A stretch of 64,000 bases of DNA. Source: Uranotaenia lowii. Its lineage: Eukaryota > Arthropoda > Insecta > Diptera > Culicidae. The notes under the pieces are model-generated. The model was not told where the DNA came from and searched no databases. It saw nothing but the letters and a program-made list of their open reading frames with translations. How positions within the stretch are numbered: position 1 is the first letter of the stretch; each line of letters starts with the position of its first letter. The DNA lies in the NCBI RefSeq assembly GCF_029784155.1, contig NC_073691.1, positions 136,210,394 to 136,274,393 on the forward strand, written 5' to 3'. This document shows, piece after piece, positions 32,252 to 44,147 of this stretch. The translations under genes and the position numbers were made by a program.

Positions 32252-33290
32252 GGTGGTATGAAAAAAACCTAGCAATTGCTTTTGCTAAACTAAATCGAGC
32301 AGTCGAGCAGTCGCTTAAAGCGATTGCTTCGGTTGATATGAATAAAGTTTTTTTTGACAGCTGTTTTCTCTGTCAGGAGCTTTTACGTTTAGAACAAGCT
32401 AATTTGGTATGAATAAAGCCCAAATCTGAAGTAATCGCTCGACAAATCTCCTAGCAATTGCTTTATTTTCTAAGCATGCTCGGTAGCAGACTTTTCCAAT
32501 AAAAAATTCTTTAGCAATGTCATGAATTTATTAAATTAGCAGTATTACACTTCAATACGATTCAAAAAGGCATTTTCAACATGGATAAAGAAAAGTCGGA
32601 GTGATAATCCAGCTTTTTTTCATATTCCTGTCGTTGTATGAAATGATTCGTCTAAGATGAAACTAAACAAATCAATCAGTAAATATTCTAAATTAAAAAT
32701 TCCGGCTATAGTGGAAGAAGTCCCAATCGACTTGAAGTTGGAAGAAAATTGTAATAATTAAAACATAATTCAGACTTCCATATTTATATAATTTTTTTAT
32801 AATTCTAAAATTAAAAAAAAAAATTAAATTAAGATGCGCGCCTATTGCCTATTTTTTATACATCGGATTATCCCGATCCGAATACGTGTGGGAGAGCTAT
32901 GATAAATGTTAAAGTTAGGCCATTTGTTGTTTGACTATATTCGAATATGTATTCATTTTTCTTTAAACATCAACATACGAGCACGCATTAACCAAAAACT
33001 TTCCGGTCGTTCTTACATCCACCATCCGCACCGTCGACTTCATGGCTACTTTAGCCGTACTTTTCAATTTTCTGATCGTCTTCTTTCATTAAACTTTAGA
33101 AAACTTCAGATTCTGCTGGTTGGATAGCTCTATTTTTCGAAGCAAAAGCTATGTTCTAAGACTTTAGTACACATCCGCTAAGCAAATGTTTATTCATACC
33201 AAACTAAGCAAATGCTTTGGGCTTTTGCTTTGCTTAATTTCGAGCTAAGTAAAAGCTGCCGAAGCAATTGCTAAACCTTATTCATACCAC
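32252..33290. mobile_element. Element E: GTGGTATGAA-ended inverted-repeat element
   Basis: The left end is GGTGGTATGAAAAAAACCTA and the right end, reverse-complemented, is GTGGTATGAATAAGGTTTAG. Both continue into AGCAATTGCTT. TA lies on both sides. The arms repeat 'tggtatgaataaa' and 'agcaattgctt' tiles internally (for example about 32330, 32405, 33185). The centre has small gene-like pieces on the minus strand: an ATG frame MKSTVRMVDVRTTGKFL near 33045 with a GTAAGA donor inside it, and AATAAA (TTTATT at about 32526) near the left arm. Strand and exon structure are uncertain. Confidence 0.65.
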
Positions 33291-33397
33291 TAATTGTCAC
33301 CTATGCTTAAAATGGTTATGCTTGTGGTTCAAAAGCAATAGCTTTCTAATGTAAGTGAATAAAAATATTTTTTTTCTAAATATAGCGTTCGATATCC

Positions 33398-33478
33398 TTG
33401 TTTTAAACTATCTGGAACAACTATGTTTGATGTTTACTCTTGGGCTCAAATTGACGGACATCAGCTCAAAAGGCAATT
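33398..33478 (-). mobile_element. Degenerate tRNA-related SINE fragment
   Basis: On the minus strand this reads GAGCTGATGTCCGTCAATTT then 'gagcccaagagtaaacatc', which aligns with the SINE at 56510-56668 (GAGCCGATGTCCGCGAGTTC). Tail and flanking repeats are not clear. Confidence 0.65.
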
Positions 33479-33835
33479 GATTTACCAACTGAACTATATC
33501 ATAAGTACCCACATTTTTCAAAGCTTCATAAGAAAAATCTCCTAGGACTTGTCTATAAAATAAAAAAAAAACTTTTAATGCAAAATTACTTTTACTTGAC
33601 TAATTTGTGCTTAATACATATACATTTTTTCACTTGTGTATGCATGGGTTTAAGTAACAAGATTTCCATACTTTTTAAAAGTAAAATATGATCTTGAGTG
33701 GAACTATCTTTGAACTTGAGCGGAACTACTAGCGTCCATAATAAACAGTTAGGTGCGCTGCCTTATGCCTCATGTCTCACACGCAGTTTTTTCCCCTGAA
33801 TGTATGCAGCACCTTTACATTTTTCTTATTATATC

Positions 33836-34666
33836 GATTGCATCCCTGCTGAGATGCTGAAAGCCGACCCTGCCCTGTCAGCACAAATGTTGCACCGTCT
33901 TTTCGCTGACATCTGGGATACTGCAACATTCCCGGCCGACTGGATGCAGGGTATCCTCGTAAAGGTCCCGAAGAAAGGAGACCTGACAGAGTGCCGTAAC
34001 TGGCGAGGCATAACGTTGATCTGTACAACCCTCAAAGTACTCTGCAAAGTGATCCTGAACAGGATCCAGGAGAAAATCGACGCTAAACTCCGACGGCAAC
34101 AAGCTGGATTCCGATCCGGACGATCATGTGTGGACCACATCACAACGCTACTAATCATACTGGAACAAATCCACGAATTCCAGGACTCTCTTCTGCTGGT
34201 GTTCGTTGATTTCGAAAAAGCATTCGACCTACTTAACCATGAAAACATCTGGGCGGCCCTAAGGCGAAGAGCAGTACCAGAGAAACTAGTCCATCTCATC
34301 GAAGCACAATACGAGGCATTTTCGTGCAAGGTCTTGCACGACGGTGTCTTGTCCGAACCAATCCCGGTAACTGCTGGAGTGAGACAGGGATGTATTTTAT
34401 CACCGCTTCTTTTTCTAATCGTAATGGATGAGATTCTTACTGGATCGATTGACTGTGCACCGAACCGAGGATTGCCGTGGAATCCTTCAACAATGGAGCA
34501 GCTGAACGACCTTGACCTGGCAGACAATATTGATTTGCTCGCCCAAACACAACCGGATATGCAGAGCAAACTCGACGACCTCACCGAAAGTTTCAAGGCA
34601 GCAGGTCTGAAAGTCAATGTCGGAAAGTCCAAGTCGATGGCAGCGATGGAAAAAAATCGCTTCTAA
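33836..34666 (+). pseudogene. RT N-terminal half of family N copy 1
   Basis: Contains NWRGITLICTTLKVLCKVI, QQAGFRSGRSC, LVFVDFEKAFDLLNHEN and AGVRQGCILSPLLF. The catalytic box reads LADNIDLL where copy 2 has LADDIVLL, so the second catalytic aspartate is Asn here. This part ends when it runs into the hAT terminus at 34641. The RT type, with a long tail after the palm, is common in insects; I do not assign a clade. Confidence 0.85.
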
Positions 34667-35412
34667 CGATTTTGAGCAGCGAACGACCAACGTTCGGACT
34701 CGTTCCAATTGCTGCTGGCAGACGACGCCGTGTGTTCTGCTTATGTTGCATGGAGAGATCTCAGAGAGCGACGAGTGACCAGAGATTCGAAGATGCAAGA
34801 ACAGAAAAAATCCTGTTGCGTGCACTCGCAACGCTATCCCATATCTTCTATGTGGCTTGTTGCGCGTGGTTACGACAAGCTACGAATCTCGAAGGATACA
34901 ACTCCCGAATCTCCCCGATCACGGTGTGTTACAACTTGCGATCGGATCGAATCATGGTGTTCATAATCATGATTTTTTGAATGATTCTGCTCTGTTGTAT
35001 GTTGCTTGGTTGTTCGTTCGTTAGTAGTTGGAATCGATTCGTTCGCAATTATTTAGAAAGATAGCGACATGGAGTGTTATTGCTGTACTGTTGAAAAAAA
35101 AAATCCCTCCGATTGTGGGTGGGAGGGGGTGGGGCAGTTTCTGTTTTATGACCATAGCAACAGGTAAAAATATGACCCATTCCAAGCACATCTCAACTTG
35201 AGAACCTATTTTTATTTTTCATTATTTAAAAATAATTTGTACAGCATTAGAATGGCTATTTCTTGAGCTTCATTTCCCATTATAAAATAGTTACCTTTTT
35301 TAGAATTGAGTTTTTTGTTGTTGAAATTTAAGAACTTTAGTATGAAAATTAACTGATTTCAACAATTACTCTTTATTTCAAACAAAACTTTGTCAAAAAA
35401 CTAACTAAGGTA

Positions 35413-37144
35413 CACCGGGGTAAGTGGGGACGGTGGCTATTAAAACAATACTGAGAACTATTTTTTCAAACTTTTAATGCAGAATGTTAAATTTACTTGT
35501 AATCTATCCAATAACTGTAAAAGAGATACGGTTCCGACAATTGCGAATGTTTACGGTGACTTTTTGTAAATTTTCTATTTTCAACTACGATGTGAAGTTG
35601 ATGTGCATCTTTTTCAATCGCAAGTTTCTCGTAAACTAGCTGACTCTGGACGAAAAACTCTACATTGACACAATCCTTACATTCGAAACAAGGGGGCATC
35701 CATAAATTACGTAACGCTCTTAGGGGGGGGAGGGAGTAAGCTCGAGCGTTACGAATTGTGACATAGGGGAGGGGGGGAGGTATGCTCATCGTTACGTAAC
35801 GAGTTTATTCCTTAAGAATTTCAGTTTACTTAATCGCAGCTTTTTTGATGTCATGCTATTTTTGCAGAATTATAAACAAACCAAATCAGCTAAAAATTTG
35901 TAAGATTCAACATGATTCAAACCGGTTTGTATCCTTTCCTTTTTAAAGATTCTGAGATAGACTCCTTAAAATGTGTATTGAATATCTGTAAAATAACAGT
36001 TGGAAAACCGAATGCTAGGTATATTTATCCACAAAAACTCAATTCTCCATAAGACGGATTTATTATTTTAGCTCAAACGATTTATAAAAAGCAATTTTGA
36101 TTATAACGACGAATATTACAAGGGGTTGTATATTTTGCATAACAAGTTATGCTCCTTAAACAGAATAAAGTAAACAAGGTATATCATCAGTGAACAAGCA
36201 CAGAGCAACTCGTAATAAGAGTCTTATTATAAAACAATCAATTTATTTTATCAGAGAGTTATCATCAATGAGTACTTTGAAGCGATTTGAATAGATATTT
36301 ATTCCGTTTTGAAGAACGTTTCTGTTAAATTTTTTTTTATCTTCGAAAATCTGTATTTTAAAATATAAGAAGAAGGGGGGGGGGGGGGTGATTATCAGCG
36401 TTACGTTATTTTCATAGGGGGGTAAGTGGAAGCGTTACGATTTGTGACATACGGGGGGGAGGGGGTCAAAAAAGTGCATTTTTTGCGTTACGTAATTTAT
36501 GGATGCCGCCCAACCAGTTAGGATAAGGAACGACGATTAAAAATTGAGAAAAAAGGGTTTATTTGCAAAAATCTAAAATTTTGTCACCAAACCCTACCTG
36601 GGGTAAGTGTGGACGGCTGTATACATACTTGATGTTTACACATTTTTTCAATTTTCTGTCCTTCATTCAATACAATTTAGCTATATTAAGCATTCAGATC
36701 ATGAAAAGTTGGGAAAAGTACTTGGTTTTTCTAAAATAAGTATATATTTTCGATAATATCGGGTTACACACAATAATCATTGAAAGCTGCCATATTAATA
36801 TTACCATGAACTTTCCTCAAAATTTCGGACGGTTCGAACAATAAAGTAACGTATTCAACCAAAAAAAACACAAATTTGTTGAAAATTTCCTTAGAAATCA
36901 AAGGGAAAATCTACCGTCCCCACTTACCCCATAAAGCGGGGTAAGTGAAGAAGCCAGCAGTCCATAACAATTTACGTGAAAACTTTTTTCGCTTTGTAAC
37001 TATCAAGCTCATCTCTTCAGCATTTGTGAACAACATGTTCTTCATCACATTGAACGCGATTTTATCAAAATTGACCCACTGCTAATTTTTTAATGATTTT
37101 TTAAAGCTGAACTATACGAAAAACCGTCCCCACTTACCCCGGTG
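35413..37144. mobile_element. TA-flanked MITE, CACCGGGGTAAGTGGGG termini
   Basis: The ends CACCGGGGTAAGTGGGGACG are an exact inverted pair, TA flanks both, and the symmetry extends outward (AAGG/CCTT). Internal copies of GGGGTAAGTG lie near 36600 and 36940. A further element is inserted at 35692-36510. No coding frame. The CAC...GTG ends and tiled motif resemble elements A-D, but no gene-like centre is seen. Confidence 0.85.
35692..36510. mobile_element. MITE with GGGGGCATCCATAAATTACG termini, CAA repeat
   Basis: The left end is GGGGGCATCCATAAATTACG and the right reverse-complements to GGCGGCATCCATAAATTACG. CAA is duplicated (35689-35691, 36511-36513). The arms hold 'gttacg' and long G-runs. 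A 3' truncated relative begins at 40901. No transposase. A 3-bp duplication hints at PIF/Harbinger, unproven. Confidence 0.8.
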
Positions 37145-37149
37145 TACCT

Positions 37150-39370
37150 TATATAAAAAATTGCAAAATGATTGTAAAAGGACATTTTGAAACATGATAT
37201 TAGATTAAGAATAACTACAGCAACTTCACGTTCTAGAACCGGTGATAAAGGTATGTATTTTTAAGCGTTGTGACTGCAGATAGTTATCTGTGGCTTGAAT
37301 AAAAATCTTGCAAAAAGATCATGATCTTCTATATTAGAATGAAAAACCGCGCTAATAGCTTCTATTACTAGCTGACATTATGTTCAAACAAAATAACTAA
37401 GTATCCATGGATTAAATGCAAACAAAATTCAAAAATCTTTATTCATGGTAAATTTTATAGATACATTTTTTCCTTCTAACAAATTCATAAGACTTTGATG
37501 GAAAATAAATGTCTCATATATTTTTTTTTGTTTAACTGTCCATTATTGAAACTTCAAACTCAAAGAATATTACTAGAAAATCCAAATCGAGCCCCGTATT
37601 CACATTAAATCCCACGGAGAGACTTTTGAAGGTATAACAAAACAATAAAATGAAGGCACTAGCACAGGGTTCCATGCAAAATTAGGGCCAGAGTATATTA
37701 TGGAAACCTAAAGTTTGTATAGAACTACGTGGATTTTGTTCGGGAAGAAAAAAAACCGTTTTTCACCAATAAATTTGAGCTTTATCAACCGATTTACTTT
37801 TAATCTGAATGTTTTAAGCTTTAATTATGACAATATTTCATCTGAAGAACGCATTTCGATTAGAGTTATCATAAAACAGTTATTAAGCTTTTAGATAGGT
37901 ATATGAGCGTCTAATTTCGAACACACTATCTTTTTTTACCATAACCCTTATCGAAATGGGGCCTTGGGATACTACAGAGATTCGTTGATTATAATTAATC
38001 GATACTTTTCTGAAATTTTCATTAAAATTTGATCGGAGAGAAGAGCAGAAAAATGCGGTTTTATTAAAAAACTGAAAAGTGGAAAAAGTTCGCCTTGTGA
38101 CGTTACGATTTCTTTTGCAAAAAATTTGGATAACTATTTGTTCAAGAAAAATTCTTTTGATTTCATATTGTAGCAAATTAAATTCTTAACATAGAGGTAT
38201 GTTTTTCTTTAATGTGTGATATGAACGTTGCAAACGTTGTGACCACATGCTGGAATGGGTCATATTTAAAAAAATCAACAAAATGCTCAAAATGTAGAAG
38301 AAAATAAAAACTGACAAAACTTCCATAATTGACAAAATTAACATAATCGTCAAAATTTGAAGAAAAAAATTGAAGTATTACAAAAGACAAAATAGACAAA
38401 TTGATATTTTTTCATAGTTTACAAAGTTACAAAATTGACCCTATTGTGAAAATTGACAACAATTTTAAAAATGACAAAAATATTAGTACTTAAAAATGAC
38501 CATAAATTAAGAAACCATCAGAATGACCAAATGAATAAGATGAATGAATTTGAAAAAAAATGGACAAAATAAACTGCTTTGATAATACATATTGGCCGAT
38601 TTCGCAAAATGGAATCAATTGAAAAAAAAACAAAAGTAAACAAACTGACTAAATTGACAGCATTGATAAAATAGAAGAAATATAACCTATTGAAAAAATT
38701 TAAAAAATTCACAACATTGGCAAACTTGGTAAATAGGCAAAATATTAAATTAAATGAGATACAGTGAAGCAAAGTAATGAATGGATTTTTTGTCTGAATT
38801 TTTTGTTAACCAAATTTTCTGAAATAGCGGTCAAAATTTCCGTTGAACCCTCGCCCATTTATGCACCTTAGTATAAATTTGTTCTTAACAATTACAATTA
38901 TTGTAAAATCAGTTTAATACAATAAGACTGTCTAAAGTTGTTTGCATTTTTTAAAGTGATTCTTTTTTGGTACTCTTTTCAAAGCCAGCTTCGGCTAATA
39001 TACTAAAACATATTGAACCAGTTTTTAAATGTTGAGAAACAAGAATAAATTACGTACCCAATAAATCTAACATCATACATATTGAACACATTCTATAGCA
39101 AGTGGAACGACTACAAACTACGAATAAAATAAAAAAACGACATCAGTTTTAACGGAAACTTTGCAAACGGCATGGGAAGATTTAAAAAGTTCCAAACAAA
39201 TTTCTCATAGAACAACGCCCGTGCGTATGTTTTTTTTTGTATCCATCCATACCCGGGCGGTTGGGTAACTCGAGAGCAAAACAAATCCTAGCCATCCTAC
39301 CTAACCAACAAGTGCCGAACTTTGGGAGTGGTTGCAACAAGATGTAGGAAATCCCAAAGTGTACAAGTCT
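37150..39370. repeat. AT-rich interior of the hAT element
   Basis: No gene. 38260-38750 is a cryptic repeat of 'caaaattgac'-type words like the one at 15437. 39180-39370 has mixed composition with no clear frame. Confidence 0.5.
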
Positions 39371-39681
39371 CGAGTTTCCCCGATCACGGTGTGTTACAAC
39401 TTGCGATTGGGTCCAATCGTGTGCAAGAGTGACACTCACTCTACGCGAGCGACGCGTACGTAGGAATTTATTCAAGTCCGAGCATAGAGAGTAGCATCCT
39501 TCTCGGAGCTACATCGCTCCCAAAATGTTGCATGTAGGTATTCAACCATCATCATGCCAACTCGATTCAGCTGCCGACGGGATTGAGTTCGCTCTTGGTT
39601 TGTAACATACCGAGATCTTGCGACGTTGCGACTAAACGTTGATCGAATCGAAATCATTTCGTTTCCATCGCTGGTCGATGG

Positions 39682-40363
39682 AGATTAACACAGGAAATCG
39701 CTCCAGTTTCATGGTAGCTGGGCAACAAGTTGAGAAAGTGGAGTGCTTCCAGTATCTTGGTAGCCAGATAACGCCTGATGGTGGTACCAGGAAAGACATC
39801 GAAACCCAGATCAGAAAGGCCGGTTTTGCATTTGCGAGTCTCCGAAACATCTGGCGGTCACGCCAGATCTCTCTACGAACGAAAATCCGAATCTTCAACT
39901 CAAACGTCAAATCCGTATTGCTGTACGGTTGCGAAACTTGGTGCACATATGCGGTGACGACGCGAAAACTGCAAATATTTGTAAACCGCTGCCTGCGGAA
40001 TATCATCCGCACTTGGTGGCCTGGCAACTGGATCTCGAATGAGGAACTACATCGCCGGTGTCATCAAAGGGCGCTAGAAATCGAGATTCGGGAACGTAAG
40101 TGGAGATGGATTGGGCACACGCTGCGAAAAGATTAAAACGAGATTTGCAGAGAGGCGCTAGATTGGAATCCAGAAGGACATCGAAGAAGAGGCAGACCCA
40201 GAAACTCGTGGCGGCGAAGCCTAGCCACTGAAATCCGAACTGTCGACGAGAATCTTGACTGGGACCAGGTGAATACGCTGGCTCCGGATCGTCAACAGTG
40301 GAGGTCTTTTACCACGGCCCTATGCACCGGAGGATCGGCGCGGGATCATTAAGTTTAAGTAAG
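39682..40363 (+). pseudogene. RT C-terminal half of family N copy 1
   Basis: Continues family N after the hAT. It contains GQQVEKVECFQYLGSQITPD, RTKIRIFNSNVKSVLLYGCE, LRNIIRTWWPGNWISNEELH and RERKWRWIGHTLRKD, then a stop at 40134-40136 where copy 2 has a Glu-type codon context. Downstream text up to about 40350 still reads as the family's C-terminus (RRGRPRNSWRRSLATEIRT). Confidence 0.85.
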
Positions 40364-40373
40364 TTATTATATC

Positions 40374-40900
40374 AGCTTAAGGGACAGAAAAGATGTAAAA
40401 TTAAGTTCGAGTAGAATCAAAAATTACTTTAATTGTTGTCACAGCGTACGAAACCAGGCACACAAAAAGTTTAATTATTTAGGGTACAAGGAAAGGAGGA
40501 GAAAGACTTTCATACATATTTTTGGCATAATTCGAGAACTTATGAAGCCAAAGAAGGTAGAGTCATCATTTCAGAATTTGAATCAATCTTTTTTGCCATT
40601 TTCAAGCTTTAAGAAGCAGGTTTTATATAAAGAGGTTATCTTGATGTTGAAATTCCAATTAAAAACGATATGCTAATAAACAAAAATTCAAATTATTTTT
40701 ATAACAAATTTCTTCAATTCTACACCCAAAATTCAGCATCTTTGCCAATCGCGTGTAACCAATTACAAAGCATCATTGGCATAAGAAAATAACGCGACCG
40801 GTGCTGATTCGATTTGCGTCCGCCGACATTAACCTCCCAACGAAACCACTTGCGTATGACTGAAAGTAACAAAATAAAAACATTTTCACGTCACTCCCTA
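40374..40900. other. AT-rich DNA, nothing recognised
   Basis: No frame, terminal repeat or RNA motif stands out. Confidence 0.4.
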
Positions 40901-41135
40901 GGGGGCATCCATGTATGACGTAATGCTCCAATATGGGGGGGAGGGAGTAAACTTGAACGTTACGAATTGTAGTATAAGGGAGGGGGGAGGTATGCTCAAC
41001 GTTACGTAACGAATTTTTCCTTGGAAAAACTTTATTTGAGGCGCAGTTATTTTGATGTCATGCAATTCTTGCAGGGGAATGATGAGCAAACCAAATTTGT
41101 TAAATTTGTAAGATTTGTAAGATTTAATGCCGCAG
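40901..41135 (+). mobile_element. Truncated copy of the GGGGGCATCC MITE
   Basis: GGGGGCATCCATGTATGACG opens text that follows the left half of the element at 35692 ('agggagtaaacttgaacgtt', 'gaggtatgctcaacgttacg', 'tttgatgtcatgc'). The right terminus is absent. Confidence 0.75.
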
Positions 41136-41139
41136 CCCG

Positions 41140-43040
41140 TGACGTAGAGGACAGCCTTCAAGAATTCAATAATTAAAGAGAAAAACTAACATTTTTGTTT
41201 TGAACAAATGTGAAGATCGCATGTTTAAAGTGCAATTTATTACACCAAAACGTCTCAAAACCTTGTTTGAGCTTTTGATTTTTTTGAATTTGTATTGCAA
41301 TAAATAAAATCCGGATTTATGTTCGTTTTACCTTCAATCTAGACCGAATAAATATGTTGATTTATTAAAAAGGTTTATGCGCCCTAATACCAATATGGAC
41401 ATTTAGGAAAACTTTCTCCTACCAATGCTTGCATATCGAAGCATATTAGTTAGATATTATGCCCTGGCATTTTGTAAAGTTCTAAGTAAGCTGGGGTAGA
41501 GGTATGGAAGCATATAAATTGATTTTGAACACCCTTTCTTCTGAAATTTCTGTGTTGTGGGCTGTGTACAAAACTATGAAATATGTTTTTTGCAAGAAAA
41601 TTTCTTGGTATGAAGTTTGATAACCTACGGATAACTCCACAAATGGGGGCACAGGGTTTTATAACATAAGATATGATTAAGTGGCTTCCAAGATAAACGG
41701 TTATCTTAATAAATACTAAAAGATGAACAATTACGGTTAGGTTAGGTATGTGATGGCAGTGTTACTTGTTTTTATCTCAAGAACAACAATATTTTTTACT
41801 TAGCTATATTCAATGTAGGGAGATTGTTCTGTAGATACTTATCTTCAATATTAATAAATATTTAAATAAATGTAAAAATGGCAAATGATTTCTGAAAGAT
41901 TTCCAAAAACAACGTGATAAAGTCGAAACACTAACCGTGATCAAATCGAGCGTGAATTAAGCGAGTATTGAAAAATTGAACAGTGATAAAATCGAAAAAC
42001 TACTGTATTTTCAGAACAATCTGATTATAATCAGATCATTCTCTATTGATGAAATTGTGGTTTCTACATTCGTATTCGAAAACTCCAGTACATATTTAAC
42101 ATTAAACTATCATATCACTCAAGAATTAAAATCTGATGAAAATCACTTTGCTGCAGCTACAATTGATATTGTACACAAATTTCAACCCAATTCTTACCGT
42201 GTCCTGAGAGCAAAAAGAGCAATGAAATTGAATGACGAGACATCGCCACATAATGTATTTGCATAATATGTTAACAGTGCGAATTGAAACTGATCGCCAA
42301 TTTGCGATTTTCCTCTTTCACTCTATCATTTGGTCGTAATCGTCCGCACCATACCTACTCATCGCATTATCAATACTATTATTATGGGTTAGACTCGGTT
42401 AAACATCTATCGGCCGCTATCCAGCTTAGAGACCTCGAACCACTAGTACATAGGGTACATGTATGATAGTTTACTTCGTCACCTCCGGGAGGACATAAGA
42501 AGAAAAACTAAGAAAAATCCCTCTAACCAAAGTCTTCATATACCTATACTATGTCAATAGCCTCTGTTGCGTTATCTAATACTCATTGCAATTGATCTGG
42601 ATATTGGAGATTTGATATCAAAGACAACAAACATGTGACAATTCAATTCTTCAGAATGAGTTGAAAAAAGGTGTTTTAATTTTCCTTTAAGTAAATTGAA
42701 TCTTTTTATATGTCTATTTCAAAAAGAGATAAAGTTTGAAAAGCTTTTTTGAGATTTTAAATATCATACACTGACATAAGACAAAAGTATTTATCATAAG
42801 TTTACCCTTCGCAAATATTTGATGTAACGCTTAATTGTTTGCTATATTTTTATATGGTTTTATTTGAGTAAGTTCTCTATCGAAGCAAACAGATTTCTTA
42901 TTATTCGACTTTGTTTTCATAACGGAAGGGGAAGATGAAGACTACAGTGAGCGAAATAAGAATTGTAGCACTATGAGTTTTGCTTGTAAAAATAAGAATA
43001 ATTGAAAATCATCAAAATTTTCTTCTAAAGTTTGTTTAAA
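41140..43040. other. AT-rich DNA without a recognised gene
   Basis: Two short plus frames (41976-42266, 96 codons; 42284-42466, 60 codons) are open, but show no domain and no flanking signals I trust. No terminal repeats were defined. Confidence 0.4.
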
Positions 43041-43059
43041 ACTGTTCAATGGATAAATG

Positions 43060-43320
43060 ATGAATAGTGTGGAGCCCAACAATGTCGCACTGCGTACGCG
43101 CCCCGAGATGCGTCTGGTCTCGCCAACGCGACGGCTGGTGGATGAAAGAGTCCGATGCCATTAAGATGACTGTCTGGTCGCCTACTTGGTTGATGACGTC
43201 TCGGCGGGGGTGTGACGTATCTTATGGTTGGTAGCGCTGTAGAACGAATCGCATGACCATTGTCGCAGCATGGGCATATCATATGAAGGAGCACTTTATA
43301 GCCGTCACGAATAGGTTTCC
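43060..43320. other. GC-richer unassigned segment
   Basis: This block is clearly richer in G and C than its flanks and has an open minus frame (43046-43405) with text such as MICPCCDNGHAIRSTALPT. I recognise no family. It could be a fragment of a host exon or of a retroelement. Confidence 0.3.
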
Positions 43321-43731
43321 TTTTTTTGGATGAAACAATTGGAGAGCAATTGAGGATTAAAAATATGAAAAAAGAGAAAAAAAAGAGAAATAAGAATAGT
43401 ACCACTTATGCTTTTCTACAAAAATTATCTTAAAATTCACTTTATAAAAGTTATGCACTTTTACAAAGTACATTTTAAGAAATAAGAAATGCTTCTACAA
43501 GTATTTTAATAGATAACTGAATTTTAAGGTGTTTTCTAGTATTCCAAAGGTTGTAAAAAAGGTTTTTAAATAAGTTTGCTCCAGCGCTCAGGATTTGACA
43601 TTTGAGTTATAATACTGTATAAAACTGATTAATTTATTCATTAACATAAAGTGAAATGATGTTACATTCGTTATGGGTCAATTTTGAATCAGATAAAACA
43701 GGTTGGAATTCAATTTTTGTGCAGTAAACCA

Positions 43732-44065
43732 CACTATTTCCAGTTTCAAGTCGTAGATGGTAGCACCATCTTGCAGTTTACACCAATTTAAGTTTCAATA
43801 TTGCCTTTCCGGGTATATTCAGACCCATATCCATAATTACGAGCTAGTTTTCCTACACAGCTTTGTTGGAGATCATACTGAAGAAAGCTATTCTGGGTTT
43901 TCAAAAACTCACCAGCACCGCCGAAGTTTCTGTAACGTGTACTTATTTCTCGATCAAAATCATCCAGCACACCCTAATTAATCCCGAATAGTCACAAATG
44001 GGTCTCAATTCCGATTAACAGCAAGATAGTGCTGCCATCTACGACTTGAAACTGGAAATATAGTG
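43732..44065. mobile_element. 334-bp MITE, CACTAT...ATAGTG termini
   Basis: The left end CACTATTTCCAGTTTCAAG and the right end, reverse-complemented, CACTATATTTCCAGTTTCAA stay alignable for about 45 bp ('tcgtagatgg.agcac'). No clear target duplication. A 60-codon minus frame (43788-43970, MLDDFDREISTRYRNFGGAG) fills the centre. It may be another small cargo frame, or chance. Confidence 0.65.
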
Positions 44066-44147
44066 TTTGACTAATGAAAAGTTTTATTATTTTTGGATGA
44101 GATGCCTATTTTTTTGTTTTTGTTTAAAATTCAGCTCACTAAAAACC

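Larger units (their letters stand above)
34641..39673. mobile_element. 5.0-kb non-autonomous hAT-type transposon
   Basis: The termini are CAGCGATGGAAA and its inverse, with an 8-bp target repeat GTCGATGG (34633-34640, 39674-39681). The repeat is single in copy 2 of the host element, confirming the insertion. An 8-bp duplication and CAG..TGG ends define hAT. No transposase frame exists inside. A 47-bp direct repeat (34907-34953 and 39372-39418, sharing 'cccgatcacggtgtgttaca') lies near both ends. The interior hosts a 1.7-kb MITE and AT-rich filler. Confidence 0.85.
33836..40363 (+). mobile_element. 5'-truncated non-LTR retrotransposon (family N, copy 1), split by hAT
   Basis: The two retrotransposon pieces, 33836-34640 and 39682-40363, abut the hAT insertion and its 8-bp repeat. 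The whole is bracketed by an exact 10-bp target repeat TTATTATATC (33826-33835 and 40364-40373). The 3' end has a TTTAAGTAAG tail. It is truncated inside the region before RT. The second copy at 55715-57733 is the reference for continuity. Confidence 0.85.

Noticed and set aside
33829..34632. 267-codon minus frame over family N copy 1
   Set aside because: Antisense shadow of the RT frame, which carries the motifs.
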